NCBI GenBank assembly: GCA_021108215.1
Contig: JAIORK010000002.1
Span: forward strand, 21,316-85,315
Source of the DNA: a bacterium
GTDB lineage: Bacteria; Oederibacteriota; JAAXVQ01; JAUVAV01
Reading direction: 5' to 3'
DNA length: 64,000 bases
Made by a program: the position numbers and the translations under genes. Shown in pieces: positions 52,726 through 60,857 of this stretch (position 1 is the stretch's first letter; every line of letters begins with the position of its first letter). Below the pieces are notes generated by a model. That model ran no database searches. It worked only from the letters and a program-made list of their open reading frames with translations, and was not told the DNA's origin.

Positions 52726-53718
52726 TCAGGGAAGACTTATTCTGCAGTGATCGGCAATTTTAACAGCCAACTTTTTGATATCATCAAAGCATTCCCGCAC
52801 TGCTCCCATGTGGCCGCCAATGGCGCCTTCGGCCGGTGTTAAGTCAAACATGGGTTTTTTAACTTCCATAGCCATGGGCATCAAACTGCGGTAGTTTTTA
52901 ACTGAAGAAAGGCAGTGGGAATCATTGTTAATATCCGGCACTTTTGTATTTTTTTCCTCCAGTACCGAGTAGCGGTATTCCTGGGGAATGCGATCCATCC
53001 ATTTGCCGTAAGCTTTAACCGGCCGATCGCTGCGCACGGCATGTTGCATAACAACATAGCCAATAGCCTCCATTTTTCCTTCCGGCAGCGATAAGTCTTC
53101 ATCTGGGTTTTTTTTAATTCGTTCCCCCCATTCTTCCCGCCAGCGCCTTAATGTGGGACCTAAATTTCGAAGCCCCTGAAGGGAATAAATATCCGGCGCC
53201 AGTGGAATCACTACATAGTGGGCGGAGATCATTGCTGCACGATTGATGGCGCCTAAATTTGGTCCCACATCAATCAAGGCCAGGTCAGCCTTTTGTCTCC
53301 CGGCCGATTGTTGAATAATTCTATAAAATGATGATATTGTTCGAAAAGCTGCTTCTTGTTTATCCAGACATTTGGGCCAGGCATCGGAAAGTTTGTCTTC
53401 AAACCCGGACAATCCCAGATCTCCCGGGATCAGCCCCAAATTTTTTGTCACAACTTCAATGTGAGGAGCTTCACTAATATCTCCAAGACCTCGAAGAATG
53501 GGACGGACAGTTCCTAAAATACTTTTTGGATGCTCTCCATCCGGCCAAATATCTTCCAATTTAGATTCATTTAAAAACATAGAAGTTAAATTGGCCTGAG
53601 GATCCAAATCCGCTGCGATTGTATTGATCCCCAAACGAGAGTACATCCAGGCTAAATGGTACACCAGCGAGGTCTTGCCGACACCACCTTTGTTATTGAA
53701 AAAAACTATGGATTTCAT
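52726..53718 (-). CDS. ParA-family ATPase
   Basis: 330 residues. The deviant Walker A is NNKGGVGKTSLVYHLA at the N-terminus. AADLDPQANLTSMF is the A' motif and LALIDVGPNLGAINRAA the Walker B region. The C-terminal half (KAYGKWMDRIPQEYRYSVLE) is longer than in minimal ParA. No parB or parS-like repeat was seen, so chromosome partition is not supported. The gene start overlaps the stop of the AlbA_2 gene (ATGA), so the two proteins are made together and probably interact. Confidence 0.88.
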   Translation of the reverse strand: MKSIVFFNNKGGVGKTSLVYHLAWMYSRLGINTIAADLDPQANLTSMFLNESKLEDIWPDGEHPKSILGTVRPILRGLGDISEAPHIEVVTKNLGLIPGDLGLSGFEDKLSDAWPKCLDKQEAAFRTISSFYRIIQQSAGRQKADLALIDVGPNLGAINRAAMISAHYVVIPLAPDIYSLQGLRNLGPTLRRWREEWGERIKKNPDEDLSLPEGKMEAIGYVVMQHAVRSDRPVKAYGKWMDRIPQEYRYSVLEEKNTKVPDINNDSHCLSSVKNYRSLMPMAMEVKKPMFDLTPAEGAIGGHMGAVRECFDDIKKLAVKIADHCRISLP

Positions 53719-54899
53719 CGATATTTCCTTATGGTTACTAAGAAATAAGTTGCTTCGAATCTGAATTCCGCTTTTGGATTTCCGTTAATCCTTAAATAGT
53801 CTTGAGCCCGTGTTACGCCGGTTCCGTATTTATTGACATATCCGAGTACTTTCATGGCTTCAGCGATTACCGGATTGCGGTAAGCATTTTGGCGCGGGAA
53901 ATTTTCCTGTGTTGCTTCACCGTAAAGACCGCCGGGATTTTGAATTTCGATGCGATCTTCAAACCAATAAAACCGAATAGGCGCGGTGGCTTCATACGAG
54001 CGATGCATAACTGCGTTCATTAAAAATTCCCGCAGGGCTTCCGGAGGATAATCACGGACTACGCGTTCTTGCAGAGTGCTGGTTTTTTCAGGTTTGGTCT
54101 TGATTTGTAAAGGCAGAAAAGCATCCAGTTCCCGTAAAACAGTCAATAAATCGCCGGAAAAATTGCGCTCATCTTCCACCTCATCCGTAACCTTTTTTCC
54201 GGCGTGTTTTAAAAACAGAATAGAAGCGCCGGATAACCATTGCAAAGGATTTTTCCCGAAAAGTAAAGCGCCGGCAGAGGTGGCGCAATTTTTATGAAGA
54301 TCAAAAAACCTAAGCGATGATAATTGTTCGGTGATGTCACGGTTATTGGCTTCGATGATTTCCGGGGCCACGGCATTAGTACGGTAAGTAGTTAGAAATA
54401 AATCCAGAAGAAGATCCTGTATTTGGCAATCAGAAAGCGGGCGAGCATCAAATGTTTTTGCTAATCCTGTGCGCTTTTCAGATAAAATTCGTTCTTCGCT
54501 CTCATTGGCAAGGGCACGTCTTGGACCGACCCGGATATGTATCCTTCCTTTATAACGAACCGGCGGTACATCAGAGGGTTTGACTTCCACTACTGCAATC
54601 TCTTTATCTTTGATAAGGTGTTTTTGGACCGTTAAAACCGGCAAGGGTAGTATATTGCCATCTGAACGCGTGGCAGCGAGGTTTTTAAGTAATTGGTCAG
54701 TAACCTTGATGCCGGAAGGGTTTCCCTGGTCGTCAACACCGATTAACAAGTACCCCGGTTGACGGTGGTCGGGAAAATCATTGGCAAAGGCACAGATGGC
54801 TTCACACCACTTGTCCGTATTATTAACCGCTATGGTTTTTTCCACTCGGTCTGATTCGAGTTCATTCATTAGTTTTGATAATTTATCGCTACTTAACAA
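53715..54899 (-). CDS. AlbA_2 (Schlafen-like) domain protein, COG2865/RecG-like family
   Basis: 394 residues from a TTG at 54899 with AAAGGTG seven bases before it; an ATG at 54950 has no SD and begins very near the predicted start of transcription. The N-terminal AlbA_2 domain (about 10-125) has ESDRVEKT, FANDFPDHRQPGYLLIGVDD and IHIRVGPRRALANESEE. The C-terminal HATPase_c_4-like region (about 280-394) has PPEALREFLMNAVMHRSYEA, FEDRIEIQNPGGLYG and KYGTGVTRAQDYLR. Such proteins are predicted nucleic-acid-binding regulators or defence factors. The coupled ParA ATPase is the notable partner. Confidence 0.82.
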   Translation of the reverse strand: MLSSDKLSKLMNELESDRVEKTIAVNNTDKWCEAICAFANDFPDHRQPGYLLIGVDDQGNPSGIKVTDQLLKNLAATRSDGNILPLPVLTVQKHLIKDKEIAVVEVKPSDVPPVRYKGRIHIRVGPRRALANESEERILSEKRTGLAKTFDARPLSDCQIQDLLLDLFLTTYRTNAVAPEIIEANNRDITEQLSSLRFFDLHKNCATSAGALLFGKNPLQWLSGASILFLKHAGKKVTDEVEDERNFSGDLLTVLRELDAFLPLQIKTKPEKTSTLQERVVRDYPPEALREFLMNAVMHRSYEATAPIRFYWFEDRIEIQNPGGLYGEATQENFPRQNAYRNPVIAEAMKVLGYVNKYGTGVTRAQDYLRINGNPKAEFRFEATYFLVTIRKYR

Positions 54900-54965
54900 A
54901 GTTATACACCTTTTAGAAATGTTGTTTTTGGGTGCCAGGGTAATCGGCATGGCCCCGATTTTTGA

Positions 54966-54971
54966 ATTATA
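54966..54971 (-). promoter_or_regulatory. Candidate -10 box for the AlbA_2/ParA pair
   Basis: On the minus strand GATATAAT contains TATAAT 15 bases before the ATG at 54950, which would start the transcript close to that ATG and favours translation from the TTG at 54899. No good -35 is visible. Confidence 0.35.
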
Positions 54972-55106
54972 TCAAAAAAAATGAATATTTCTACTGATTA
55001 TTTCCTGTTACATGCAGTGTTATTTGTTATAGCGAACGCCACGTGCTGGGGGTGGGAGATGTCTTCCGGATAACCAGTTGAAGGCAGGGGTATAAAATTT
55101 TTTCCC

Positions 55107-55277
55107 TTACAATAATAAATCCACCAATGTAATCATTCTACTTACACCTTTCAGCCTCTCGCATTTTTTATTTTTGCACAGGTTCTTGTTTTTCTTGAGA
55201 ATATCCCTGTATTCATAAAATGCCAGATGCATTATTGTGATGTCCTCGTTGGAAAGCTCAATGACAACGGGATGCAT
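55107..55277 (-). CDS. Possible 56-residue protein divergent from the XRE gene
   Basis: A frame from ATG 55277 to TAA encodes MHPVVIELSNEDITIMHLAF followed by a Lys/Cys-rich segment (KKNKNLCKNKKCERLKG). A good SD, GGAGGTG, lies upstream but 22 bases from the ATG, leaving the true start unclear. It faces away from the XRE regulator gene across a palindrome. The layout resembles small toxin-antitoxin or regulator modules, but no toxin family is recognisable. Confidence 0.35.
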   Translation of the reverse strand: MHPVVIELSNEDITIMHLAFYEYRDILKKNKNLCKNKKCERLKGVSRMITLVDLLL

Positions 55278-55319
55278 GGGTTTGATGATTTGTATAAAAC
55301 ACCTCCAAAAAACAAAGTT

Positions 55320-55331
55320 ACTCTATAGAGT
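55320..55331. promoter_or_regulatory. Palindromic operator candidate for the XRE regulator
   Basis: ACTCTATAGAGT is a perfect 12-bp palindrome located between the small leftward frame and the XRE gene. A related TACTCTATAGTATA occurs just after the XRE gene at about 55606-55619. Both share TACTCTATAG. Confidence 0.6.
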
Positions 55332-55367
55332 GCCTAAAAATCAATAAAAAAATGCTATTCTTTGGGC

Positions 55368-55580
55368 ATGAAAAGTACTGTCCAAGCAAGAGTAGCAAGT
55401 CGGATAAAAAAAAGTCTCAGCCAAAAAGGTATGTCAGCGGAGAAATTGGCATTTCGAATTGGCATGAGTAAGTGTTATATGTATGACTTCTTTAACGGTA
55501 AAAAAGATATTTCTCTAAAAAGCCTGCAACGTATAGCCGACGGTCTGAATGTGGAAGTAGAAGCATTCTTTTACGACTAA
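55368..55580 (+). CDS. XRE-family helix-turn-helix regulator
   Basis: 70 residues from ATG 55368. A Cro/C1-type HTH spans the whole protein: RIKKSLSQKGMSAEKLAFRI, MSKCYMYDFFNGKKDISLKS and LQRIADGLNVEVEAFF. There is no SD before the ATG, and a -10-like TATTCT lies only a few bases upstream, so the message could be leaderless. It probably binds the ACTCTATAGAGT box and controls itself and the divergent small frame, as antitoxin or prophage-type regulators do. Confidence 0.82.
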   Translation: MKSTVQARVASRIKKSLSQKGMSAEKLAFRIGMSKCYMYDFFNGKKDISLKSLQRIADGLNVEVEAFFYD

Positions 55581-55751
55581 TTAAATTTCTAATAAAACCA
55601 ATATATACTCTATAGTATACCCTGTGATTTTGTCAAATAAATTAAATCTGCATATACAATGGCACATACCCGGAGAATAAAAAAAATAATGAACAAAAAT
55701 ATTAGTTGGAGAAAGGATAAATGTAAGCTTGACGGTATCCGTCTTGAGCCC

Positions 55752-56645
55752 CTACGATGAGGATTTAAACAATCCCAACCACCACGCACAGGCAATAAAA
55801 CCTCCCAGCAGTGCAAGCCCGGTAATTCCCTGGAGATGGGCATAGGCCGGATCATAAAGTTTGGTTAAAGAAAGCGGGAAGATGGCCGAACCGGCCAGGG
55901 TCGCCCGTGCCACTGTTGGCGCCAGGATGCCGCCGGATGCGCGACGCAGCCAGGTTAGTAGAATGCTAATCAACAGGGCGAAGACTAGCGCCAGCAACAA
56001 ACCTAACCGGGGATGTTCGGGATAACCATAGCCCATCACATAAAAAGGGAGCTTCCAGAGCCATGCCAGGACACCGCAGGCCATGGCGGTTGGCCAGAAG
56101 CCGTAGCGGATGAGGCGTGCGTAGCAAAATCCCCGCCAGGCAGTCTCCTCGAACCAGGCGGGAATAAACCAGATGATCGGACTCAACAGAAGCAGCGCTC
56201 CCCAGAAAGCAATACCGCTTTTGGGATACTGTTGGGTGAAATTAGCATGGTCGGGCCACTGCAGGCGGGCATTTTGAACACTGGAGATCATGTTCCAATC
56301 CCACTCAGCCTGTCCCAACAGTACGCTGAGCGCTGCTGCCAGGGCTGCCAGCAAAGGGAACACAAACCAAGCGGGCAGTAAATAGAGCGGTTTACCGGCA
56401 GCCAATCCCAATTCCTGACGAAAACTGCCGCGTCCCAATGAGACGGCCAGTATTGCGGCGATGCCGGGTCCGATACCCAGCGAGGTCATCAGCAATGTGA
56501 CTTCAGGCGAGGGATACCATCCCAGGGTCCAATGGTGTTGGACAATCTGATAGGCTGGATACCAGCCGCAAAGCAGTACGAGAAAAACAAAGACAAGGAA
56601 TGACACACGAGACCGGGTTGGGAAAAAAAAACGGTGTGGGAGCAT
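55752..56645 (-). CDS. CPBP-family intramembrane metalloprotease (CAAX-like)
   Basis: 297 residues from ATG 56645; an in-frame ATG at 56684 is possible and neither has a good SD. About eight hydrophobic segments are seen. The CPBP motif 1 EExxxR appears as WFEETAWRGF. The later motifs, normally with His and Asn, read WLWKLPFYVMG and LAPTVARATL, so the second His and the Asn are not evident. It may be a divergent member or an inactive one. Such proteins process or bind membrane peptides and often act in bacteriocin immunity or regulation. Confidence 0.75.
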   Translation of the reverse strand: MLPHRFFFPTRSRVSFLVFVFLVLLCGWYPAYQIVQHHWTLGWYPSPEVTLLMTSLGIGPGIAAILAVSLGRGSFRQELGLAAGKPLYLLPAWFVFPLLAALAAALSVLLGQAEWDWNMISSVQNARLQWPDHANFTQQYPKSGIAFWGALLLLSPIIWFIPAWFEETAWRGFCYARLIRYGFWPTAMACGVLAWLWKLPFYVMGYGYPEHPRLGLLLALVFALLISILLTWLRRASGGILAPTVARATLAGSAIFPLSLTKLYDPAYAHLQGITGLALLGGFIACAWWLGLFKSSS

Positions 56646-56752
56646 GTGTCTATTATATTTTCCCGGAGGCAAACAGGCAATCATATTTTTTCGATGGACC
56701 GGCAGGGATGAAGAGACTTGACATGACCCTTCATCCGGGGTAATTTATTGCC

Positions 56753-57154
56753 ATGGGCGAAAAAATTTATCTTCATCATGTTTGTTTGCATGTTTCCAAG
56801 CTCAACCAGTCGGAAATTTTTTACAATGGCTTTTTGGGATTGAAAAAATTGGATGCGTATACTGTGCCGGCGGAGTATGCCAAAACGCTGTTTGATATTC
56901 AGGCGGAATGCCGTTTTATTTCTTTTGAATGCCCGGAAGGCGGCGGTTTGGAGATTTTTTCAACAGATCAGTCCCTGCCGCATGCTCAGGGTGCCAGCCA
57001 TTTTTGTCTCGGGGTATCTCAACGTGAAAAATTGATTGAGACCCTGCGTGCCGCCAATGTCACGATTCGGGAGATTGCCGAGGGTGACCGCAAGGTGGTT
57101 TTTATACTGGATCCGGATGACAATTTGATTGAACTAAAAGAAATCGCATCGTAA
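56753..57154 (+). CDS. VOC-superfamily (glyoxalase/dioxygenase-like) protein
   Basis: 133 residues. Two beta-alpha-beta-beta-beta halves are visible: HHVCLHVSKLNQSEIFYNGF with FISFECPEGGGLEIF, and SHFCLGVSQREKLIETLRAA with VVFILDPDDNLIELKE. The metal ligands expected in the family are His8 or His9, Glu in GGGLEIF, His in ASHF and Glu in NLIELKE, so the site seems complete. The substrate is unknown. The next gene starts 16 bases later and is probably co-transcribed. Confidence 0.87.
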   Translation: MGEKIYLHHVCLHVSKLNQSEIFYNGFLGLKKLDAYTVPAEYAKTLFDIQAECRFISFECPEGGGLEIFSTDQSLPHAQGASHFCLGVSQREKLIETLRAANVTIREIAEGDRKVVFILDPDDNLIELKEIAS

Positions 57155-57170
57155 TAAACAAGGAGTTGTT

Positions 57171-57518
57171 ATGCCTTTTTGTCCCCAATGCGGCTATGAA
57201 TACCGGCCGGAAATAAAAATATGCCCGGATTGCAATGAACGATTGGTTGCAGCCCTGGCACCGGATCCTAATCAGGTCGAACTTTTTGAGACCTTTGAAT
57301 TGTGCAAAATTCCGGATGAAGTGACCGGTATGGCGCTTCAATCAATGCTTTTAGAAGCCGGGGTAGACGCCAATCTGCGCGATATGCGCACCAGCTTTTA
57401 TGCCAATGTACTATCGAGTATGCAAGGGTATTGGGGAACCATCATCGTGGCCAAGCAGGATGAAGACCTGGCCAAACAGGTGCACCGGGATTTTAAAAAA
57501 CAATTTGAGGGACGATGA
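57171..57518 (+). CDS. Zinc-ribbon plus DUF2007-like protein
   Basis: 115 residues, AAGGAG seven bases before the ATG. The N-terminal zinc ribbon is FCPQCGYEYRPEIKICPDCN (two CxxC). The rest (about 35-115) resembles the DUF2007 putative signal-transducing fold: ELCKIPDEVTGMALQSMLLE, AGVDANLRD and WGTIIVAKQDEDLAKQVH. It is a soluble cytoplasmic protein of unknown role. It sits in an apparent operon with the VOC gene before and the TPR gene after it. Confidence 0.78.
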   Translation: MPFCPQCGYEYRPEIKICPDCNERLVAALAPDPNQVELFETFELCKIPDEVTGMALQSMLLEAGVDANLRDMRTSFYANVLSSMQGYWGTIIVAKQDEDLAKQVHRDFKKQFEGR

Positions 57519-57545
57519 TTTTTCGAGGATGCGGAGGAGGCGCTT

Positions 57546-58289
57546 GTGAGTGAAGAACGCCCGGAACCAGATAAAGAAAAAGGCGTAACGGATGCTTTTT
57601 TTGTAAAATTACCCGACACACCCCAGATTGGCAGCGCTGACGCAGAGAAGACCGAGCAGCAGTTACTTGCCCGGTTTAAATCCCACGGCCCGCGCGGTGA
57701 AACATTGAAACCTTTGGCGGTTTTTTACAGCCGGGTCGGCCAGCAAGAGCGGGCCTATCAATATTTAAAAATGTGGATGAAATATACCAAGGACAAAGCC
57801 GAACTGGCGGAATGTTTGCTGATGTCCGGGCAGTTGGCCGAACAGGCCGGGCAGCCTGAACCGGCGGTCTCTTTTTATCGGGAAGCGCTGGATCAGAAGA
57901 GTGATGACTTTAAAGTTAATTACTACTGTCATAACAATCTTGCCTATTGCCTGAATTTGCAAGGCGACTTTGAGCAGGCGCAGAAACACTGCCACGCCGC
58001 CATTCGGACTGACCCCTCGCGCGCCAATGCCTATAAAAATCTTGGGATCAGTCAGGAAGGTTTGGGCAAGGTTGCTGAAGCAGCCCGGGCTTGGATTAAA
58101 GCCACACATGTGGATATTTCAGATGCGCGGGCTTTCCAATTGCTGGAAAAATTGATGGAAAAAAATTCGGCAACTGTGACGTTGGATATTCCGGATATTG
58201 CAGCGCAGATTGATTCCTGCCGTAAAGCAATGACCACCTCGCAAACCGGCCGGTTTTCCGACTGGGCCAGGGGTCTGCCTTTAAATTAA
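57546..58289 (+). CDS. TPR-repeat protein
   Basis: 247 residues from GTG 57546, with GCGGAGGAGG upstream. Four to five tetratricopeptide repeats lie between about 45 and 200 (LKPLAVFYSRVGQQERAYQY, CLLMSGQLAEQAGQPEPAVS, NLAYCLNLQGDFEQAQKHCH, NAYKNLGISQEGLGKVAEAA). No signal peptide, so it is cytoplasmic and probably a protein-interaction scaffold. It is the last gene of the VOC/DUF2007 cluster. Confidence 0.82.
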   Translation: MSEERPEPDKEKGVTDAFFVKLPDTPQIGSADAEKTEQQLLARFKSHGPRGETLKPLAVFYSRVGQQERAYQYLKMWMKYTKDKAELAECLLMSGQLAEQAGQPEPAVSFYREALDQKSDDFKVNYYCHNNLAYCLNLQGDFEQAQKHCHAAIRTDPSRANAYKNLGISQEGLGKVAEAARAWIKATHVDISDARAFQLLEKLMEKNSATVTLDIPDIAAQIDSCRKAMTTSQTGRFSDWARGLPLN

Positions 58290-58512
58290 TTTTCTGAGGC
58301 CTGTTAATAATTCATTGGAAATCGTCAGGGCGTGTGATACCATACACCAATATTTATTAACGTGACCAATGTTTAACAGACTGCTTCGGATATTTGATTC
58401 ATCACGCAAAGTCGCTAAGACGCTAAAATAATCATGGATTTGATATTTAAATATTTAGCATGATAATAGTTTTTCTTTTGAGTTTTTATTTTTTTATTTG
58501 GAGGTTTCTGTA
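58290..58512. other. Intergenic region with CGCAAAGTCGCTAAGACGCT repeat
   Basis: About 220 AT-rich bases before the next gene. At about 58404-58424 there is CGCAAAGTCGCTAAGACGCT, a sequence type commonly found as a dispersed repeat in bacterial intergenic DNA. No gene is visible. Confidence 0.4.
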
Positions 58513-59094
58513 ATGCCAGGTATGCTCAAACCCCGTTTGGATAATTCCAGCCGTTCCAAAGAAGTTCGTAGGAAAATGAAGGGGGAAGAACGCGCCTTGC
58601 GTGCCCAGGAGTCAAAAACAGCTTCCGACAGTCCGGAAACCTCCGCCGATACGGTTATGTCGCCGGCGTCAGCAGTGGAGAAAAATTCCCTGAAAAAAAT
58701 CCGGGATGGCATGATCGTTGAACAGACGGTTGCCTATAATCCCGGCAAAGGCAAGCCGATTATCTATGTTCGGTTTCGCCTCACCACAGCAGTGCGGGGA
58801 AAAAAGAAACAAGATTTTATGCAGACCGCAGCCTATCTGTTGCGGCTGGAAATCCTGGATGCCAGCGAGGGGGCGGTTGTGGAAGGTTTGTTCCTGGGAC
58901 CTTGGCAGATTACCGGATTGGTGCTTGAACCGGGTGCGATTCATATTGCGGAACCACTCTGGGCCGGTTTTCAGGCGAGGCAGGGTGAAAACAAAGGACG
59001 TATTTATCTGGGTGACACGGTTAGAAACCGGGTGCTGGATATTCCCATTAAAGTCAGTGTTGTCATTCCCGGACCGGACGCGTTTGTTGCCTGA
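58513..59094 (+). CDS. Hypothetical cytoplasmic protein
   Basis: 193 residues from ATG 58513 with GGAGGT seven bases upstream. The first 60 residues are polar and charged, low complexity (KEVRRKMKGEERALRAQESK), likely disordered. The rest looks like an all-beta domain (GKPIIYVRFRLTTAVRG, WQITGLVLEPGAIHIAEPLW, VLDIPIKVSVVIPGPD). I recognise no family. No neighbour gives a functional hint. Confidence 0.65.
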   Translation: MPGMLKPRLDNSSRSKEVRRKMKGEERALRAQESKTASDSPETSADTVMSPASAVEKNSLKKIRDGMIVEQTVAYNPGKGKPIIYVRFRLTTAVRGKKKQDFMQTAAYLLRLEILDASEGAVVEGLFLGPWQITGLVLEPGAIHIAEPLWAGFQARQGENKGRIYLGDTVRNRVLDIPIKVSVVIPGPDAFVA

Positions 59095-59149
59095 GCGTTG
59101 TTCTGCGCAACGCTAAATACTGTTTCTTTTTCTGGGAATTAATAAAAAT

Positions 59150-59210
59150 CCACGGGCTTACCCGGCATCCGGCATGCGCCGGACAAGTGCGCCGGGCAGG
59201 CTGCCCGTGG
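59150..59210. repeat. REP-like palindrome, copy 5
   Basis: Perfect 8-bp outer arms CCACGGGC/GCCCGTGG (59150-59157, 59203-59210) enclose the core ACCCGGCATCCGGCATGCGC and GCCGGACAAGTGCGCCGGGC. TATTTTTG follows. Confidence 0.85.
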
Positions 59211-59252
59211 TATTTTTGTCGGGAGATGTTCGCCTCTGGCGATATTTTTACT

Positions 59253-59329
59253 CGCTTCATTGATGGACTTACCCGGCACCCGGCATTCGCCGGGCAAGTA
59301 CGCCGGGCAGGCTGTCCCTTGATGAAGCG
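59253..59329. repeat. REP-like palindrome, copy 6
   Basis: The second copy in direct order 43 bases after copy 5. Outer arms CGCTTCAT/ATGAAGCG (59253-59260, 59322-59329) enclose the core ACCCGGCACCCGGCATTCGC with CGGGCAAGTACGCCGGGC. Cores match copy 5 but the arms are unrelated. The whole 59095-59429 gap holds no gene. Confidence 0.85.
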
Positions 59330-59429
59330 CCAGCACGATAAAGGTTCCGGCTACTATCTCCTTAAACATCTCATGAACCGATTCGTAGGCTCGAGCAGCG
59401 GTTTGCACGATTAGAAAGAATGTGATTTC

Positions 59430-60842
59430 ATGGAAACCAATCAAACAAATCTGATGGACTGTCTTTCCAATGAAAATGTGGAGCAGGCTCTGGCTGCGGG
59501 GCGTGCGGCGGATGCGGCTGAAGTCAAACGTATTATTGAAAAAGCCCGGACAAAAAAAGGCCTGACCGCCCAAGAGACTGCGGTACTGTTGTATCAGGAT
59601 AATAATCCTGATGTGGTGAAAGAAATTATGGATGCGGCCCGTCAGATTAAAGAAGAAATTTACGGGAAACGTATTGTGTTTTTTGCACCACTTTACATCT
59701 CAAATTTTTGTGCTAATAATTGTTTGTATTGCGCCTATCGGCGCGACAACACCGAGATCACGCGTAAAACACTGACCCCTGAAGAGATTGCCAGGCAGGT
59801 CGAGGTTTTGGAAGATCAGGGACACAAGCGGCTGCTTTTGGTGGCCGGGGAAACCAATTCTTTTTTGGATGTTTTAAATGCGCTGGAGACCATTTATGCA
59901 ACACGCACCGGACAAGGAGAGATTCGCCGGGTCAATGTCAATATTGCACCGCCTACGATTGAACAATTAAAAGCATTGAAAAAGACCGGGATCGGAACCT
60001 ATCAGTGTTTTCAGGAAACCTACCATCATGCCACATACCGGCAAATGCATCCGGATGGTCCTAAAGCGGATTATCAGTGGCGCCTGGAAGTCATGGACCG
60101 GGCCATGCAAGCCGGGGTGGATGATGTCTCCACCGGGGTTTTGCTGGGATTGTATGATTATCACTATGATGTCACCGCGTTGATTATGCACGGGCTCTAT
60201 TTGGACCAGACCTATCGTGTCGGGCCGCACGCAGTCTCTGTGCCGCGTCTGAGGGTCGCGCACGGCACACCCCTTTGTGATGACGTTAACTTGAACCAAA
60301 ATCGTTATCTGCTTACAGATCAACAGTTTCAGCTGGTGGTGGCCGTGATTCGGATGGCGTTGCCCTATACCGGTGTGATTCTTACAACACGCGAAACACC
60401 TGCCATGCGCAATCGTTTGCTCAATGCCGGCGTTTCCCAGATTTCGGCAGGCAGTCATACCGAGGTGGGCGGTTATTCCGGGGAATTGTCAAAGCATGCC
60501 GGACAGTTTGAGATTGAAGATGTCCGCTCATTGGAGGATGTCATTTTGGATGTCATTGCCAGTGGAAACATCGCTTCCTTTTGCACGGCCTGTTACCGGG
60601 TGGGACGGACAGGTGAGAAAATCATGGATTTACTCAAACCCGGGACGATTAAAAATTTCTGTCTGCCCAATGCGGTGTTGACATTCAAGGAATATTTGGT
60701 GGATTATGCCTCGCCGGAAACCCGGGAAAAGGGTAAGGCCTGTATTGACAAGCTGCTGCAGGGATTGGATAATGATGTGAGAGAAGAGACACAGCAGCGG
60801 CTTGGCAAGATTGAACAAGGCGAGCGTGATCTCTACTTTTAA
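59430..60842 (+). CDS. hydG: [FeFe]-hydrogenase maturation radical SAM protein HydG
   Basis: 470 residues, the normal length. The radical-SAM cluster motif is Cys94-x3-Cys98-x2-Cys101 in FCANNCLYCAYRRDN. The C-terminal auxiliary cluster CTAC-x22-C (CTACYRVGRTGEKIM ... KNFC) is complete; this distinguishes HydG from ThiH. HydG splits tyrosine to give CO and cyanide ligands for the H-cluster. HydE, HydF and a hydrogenase are not in the window and must lie elsewhere if the pathway works. The SD before the ATG is weak (GAAAGAATG). Confidence 0.95.
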   Translation: METNQTNLMDCLSNENVEQALAAGRAADAAEVKRIIEKARTKKGLTAQETAVLLYQDNNPDVVKEIMDAARQIKEEIYGKRIVFFAPLYISNFCANNCLYCAYRRDNTEITRKTLTPEEIARQVEVLEDQGHKRLLLVAGETNSFLDVLNALETIYATRTGQGEIRRVNVNIAPPTIEQLKALKKTGIGTYQCFQETYHHATYRQMHPDGPKADYQWRLEVMDRAMQAGVDDVSTGVLLGLYDYHYDVTALIMHGLYLDQTYRVGPHAVSVPRLRVAHGTPLCDDVNLNQNRYLLTDQQFQLVVAVIRMALPYTGVILTTRETPAMRNRLLNAGVSQISAGSHTEVGGYSGELSKHAGQFEIEDVRSLEDVILDVIASGNIASFCTACYRVGRTGEKIMDLLKPGTIKNFCLPNAVLTFKEYLVDYASPETREKGKACIDKLLQGLDNDVREETQQRLGKIEQGERDLYF

Positions 60843-60857
60843 TACGACGACAGGAAG

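Noticed and set aside
52726..53718. Plasmid or chromosome origin near ParA
   Set aside because: No ParB, parS-like sites, DnaA boxes or iterons were found, and the partner is an AlbA_2 protein.
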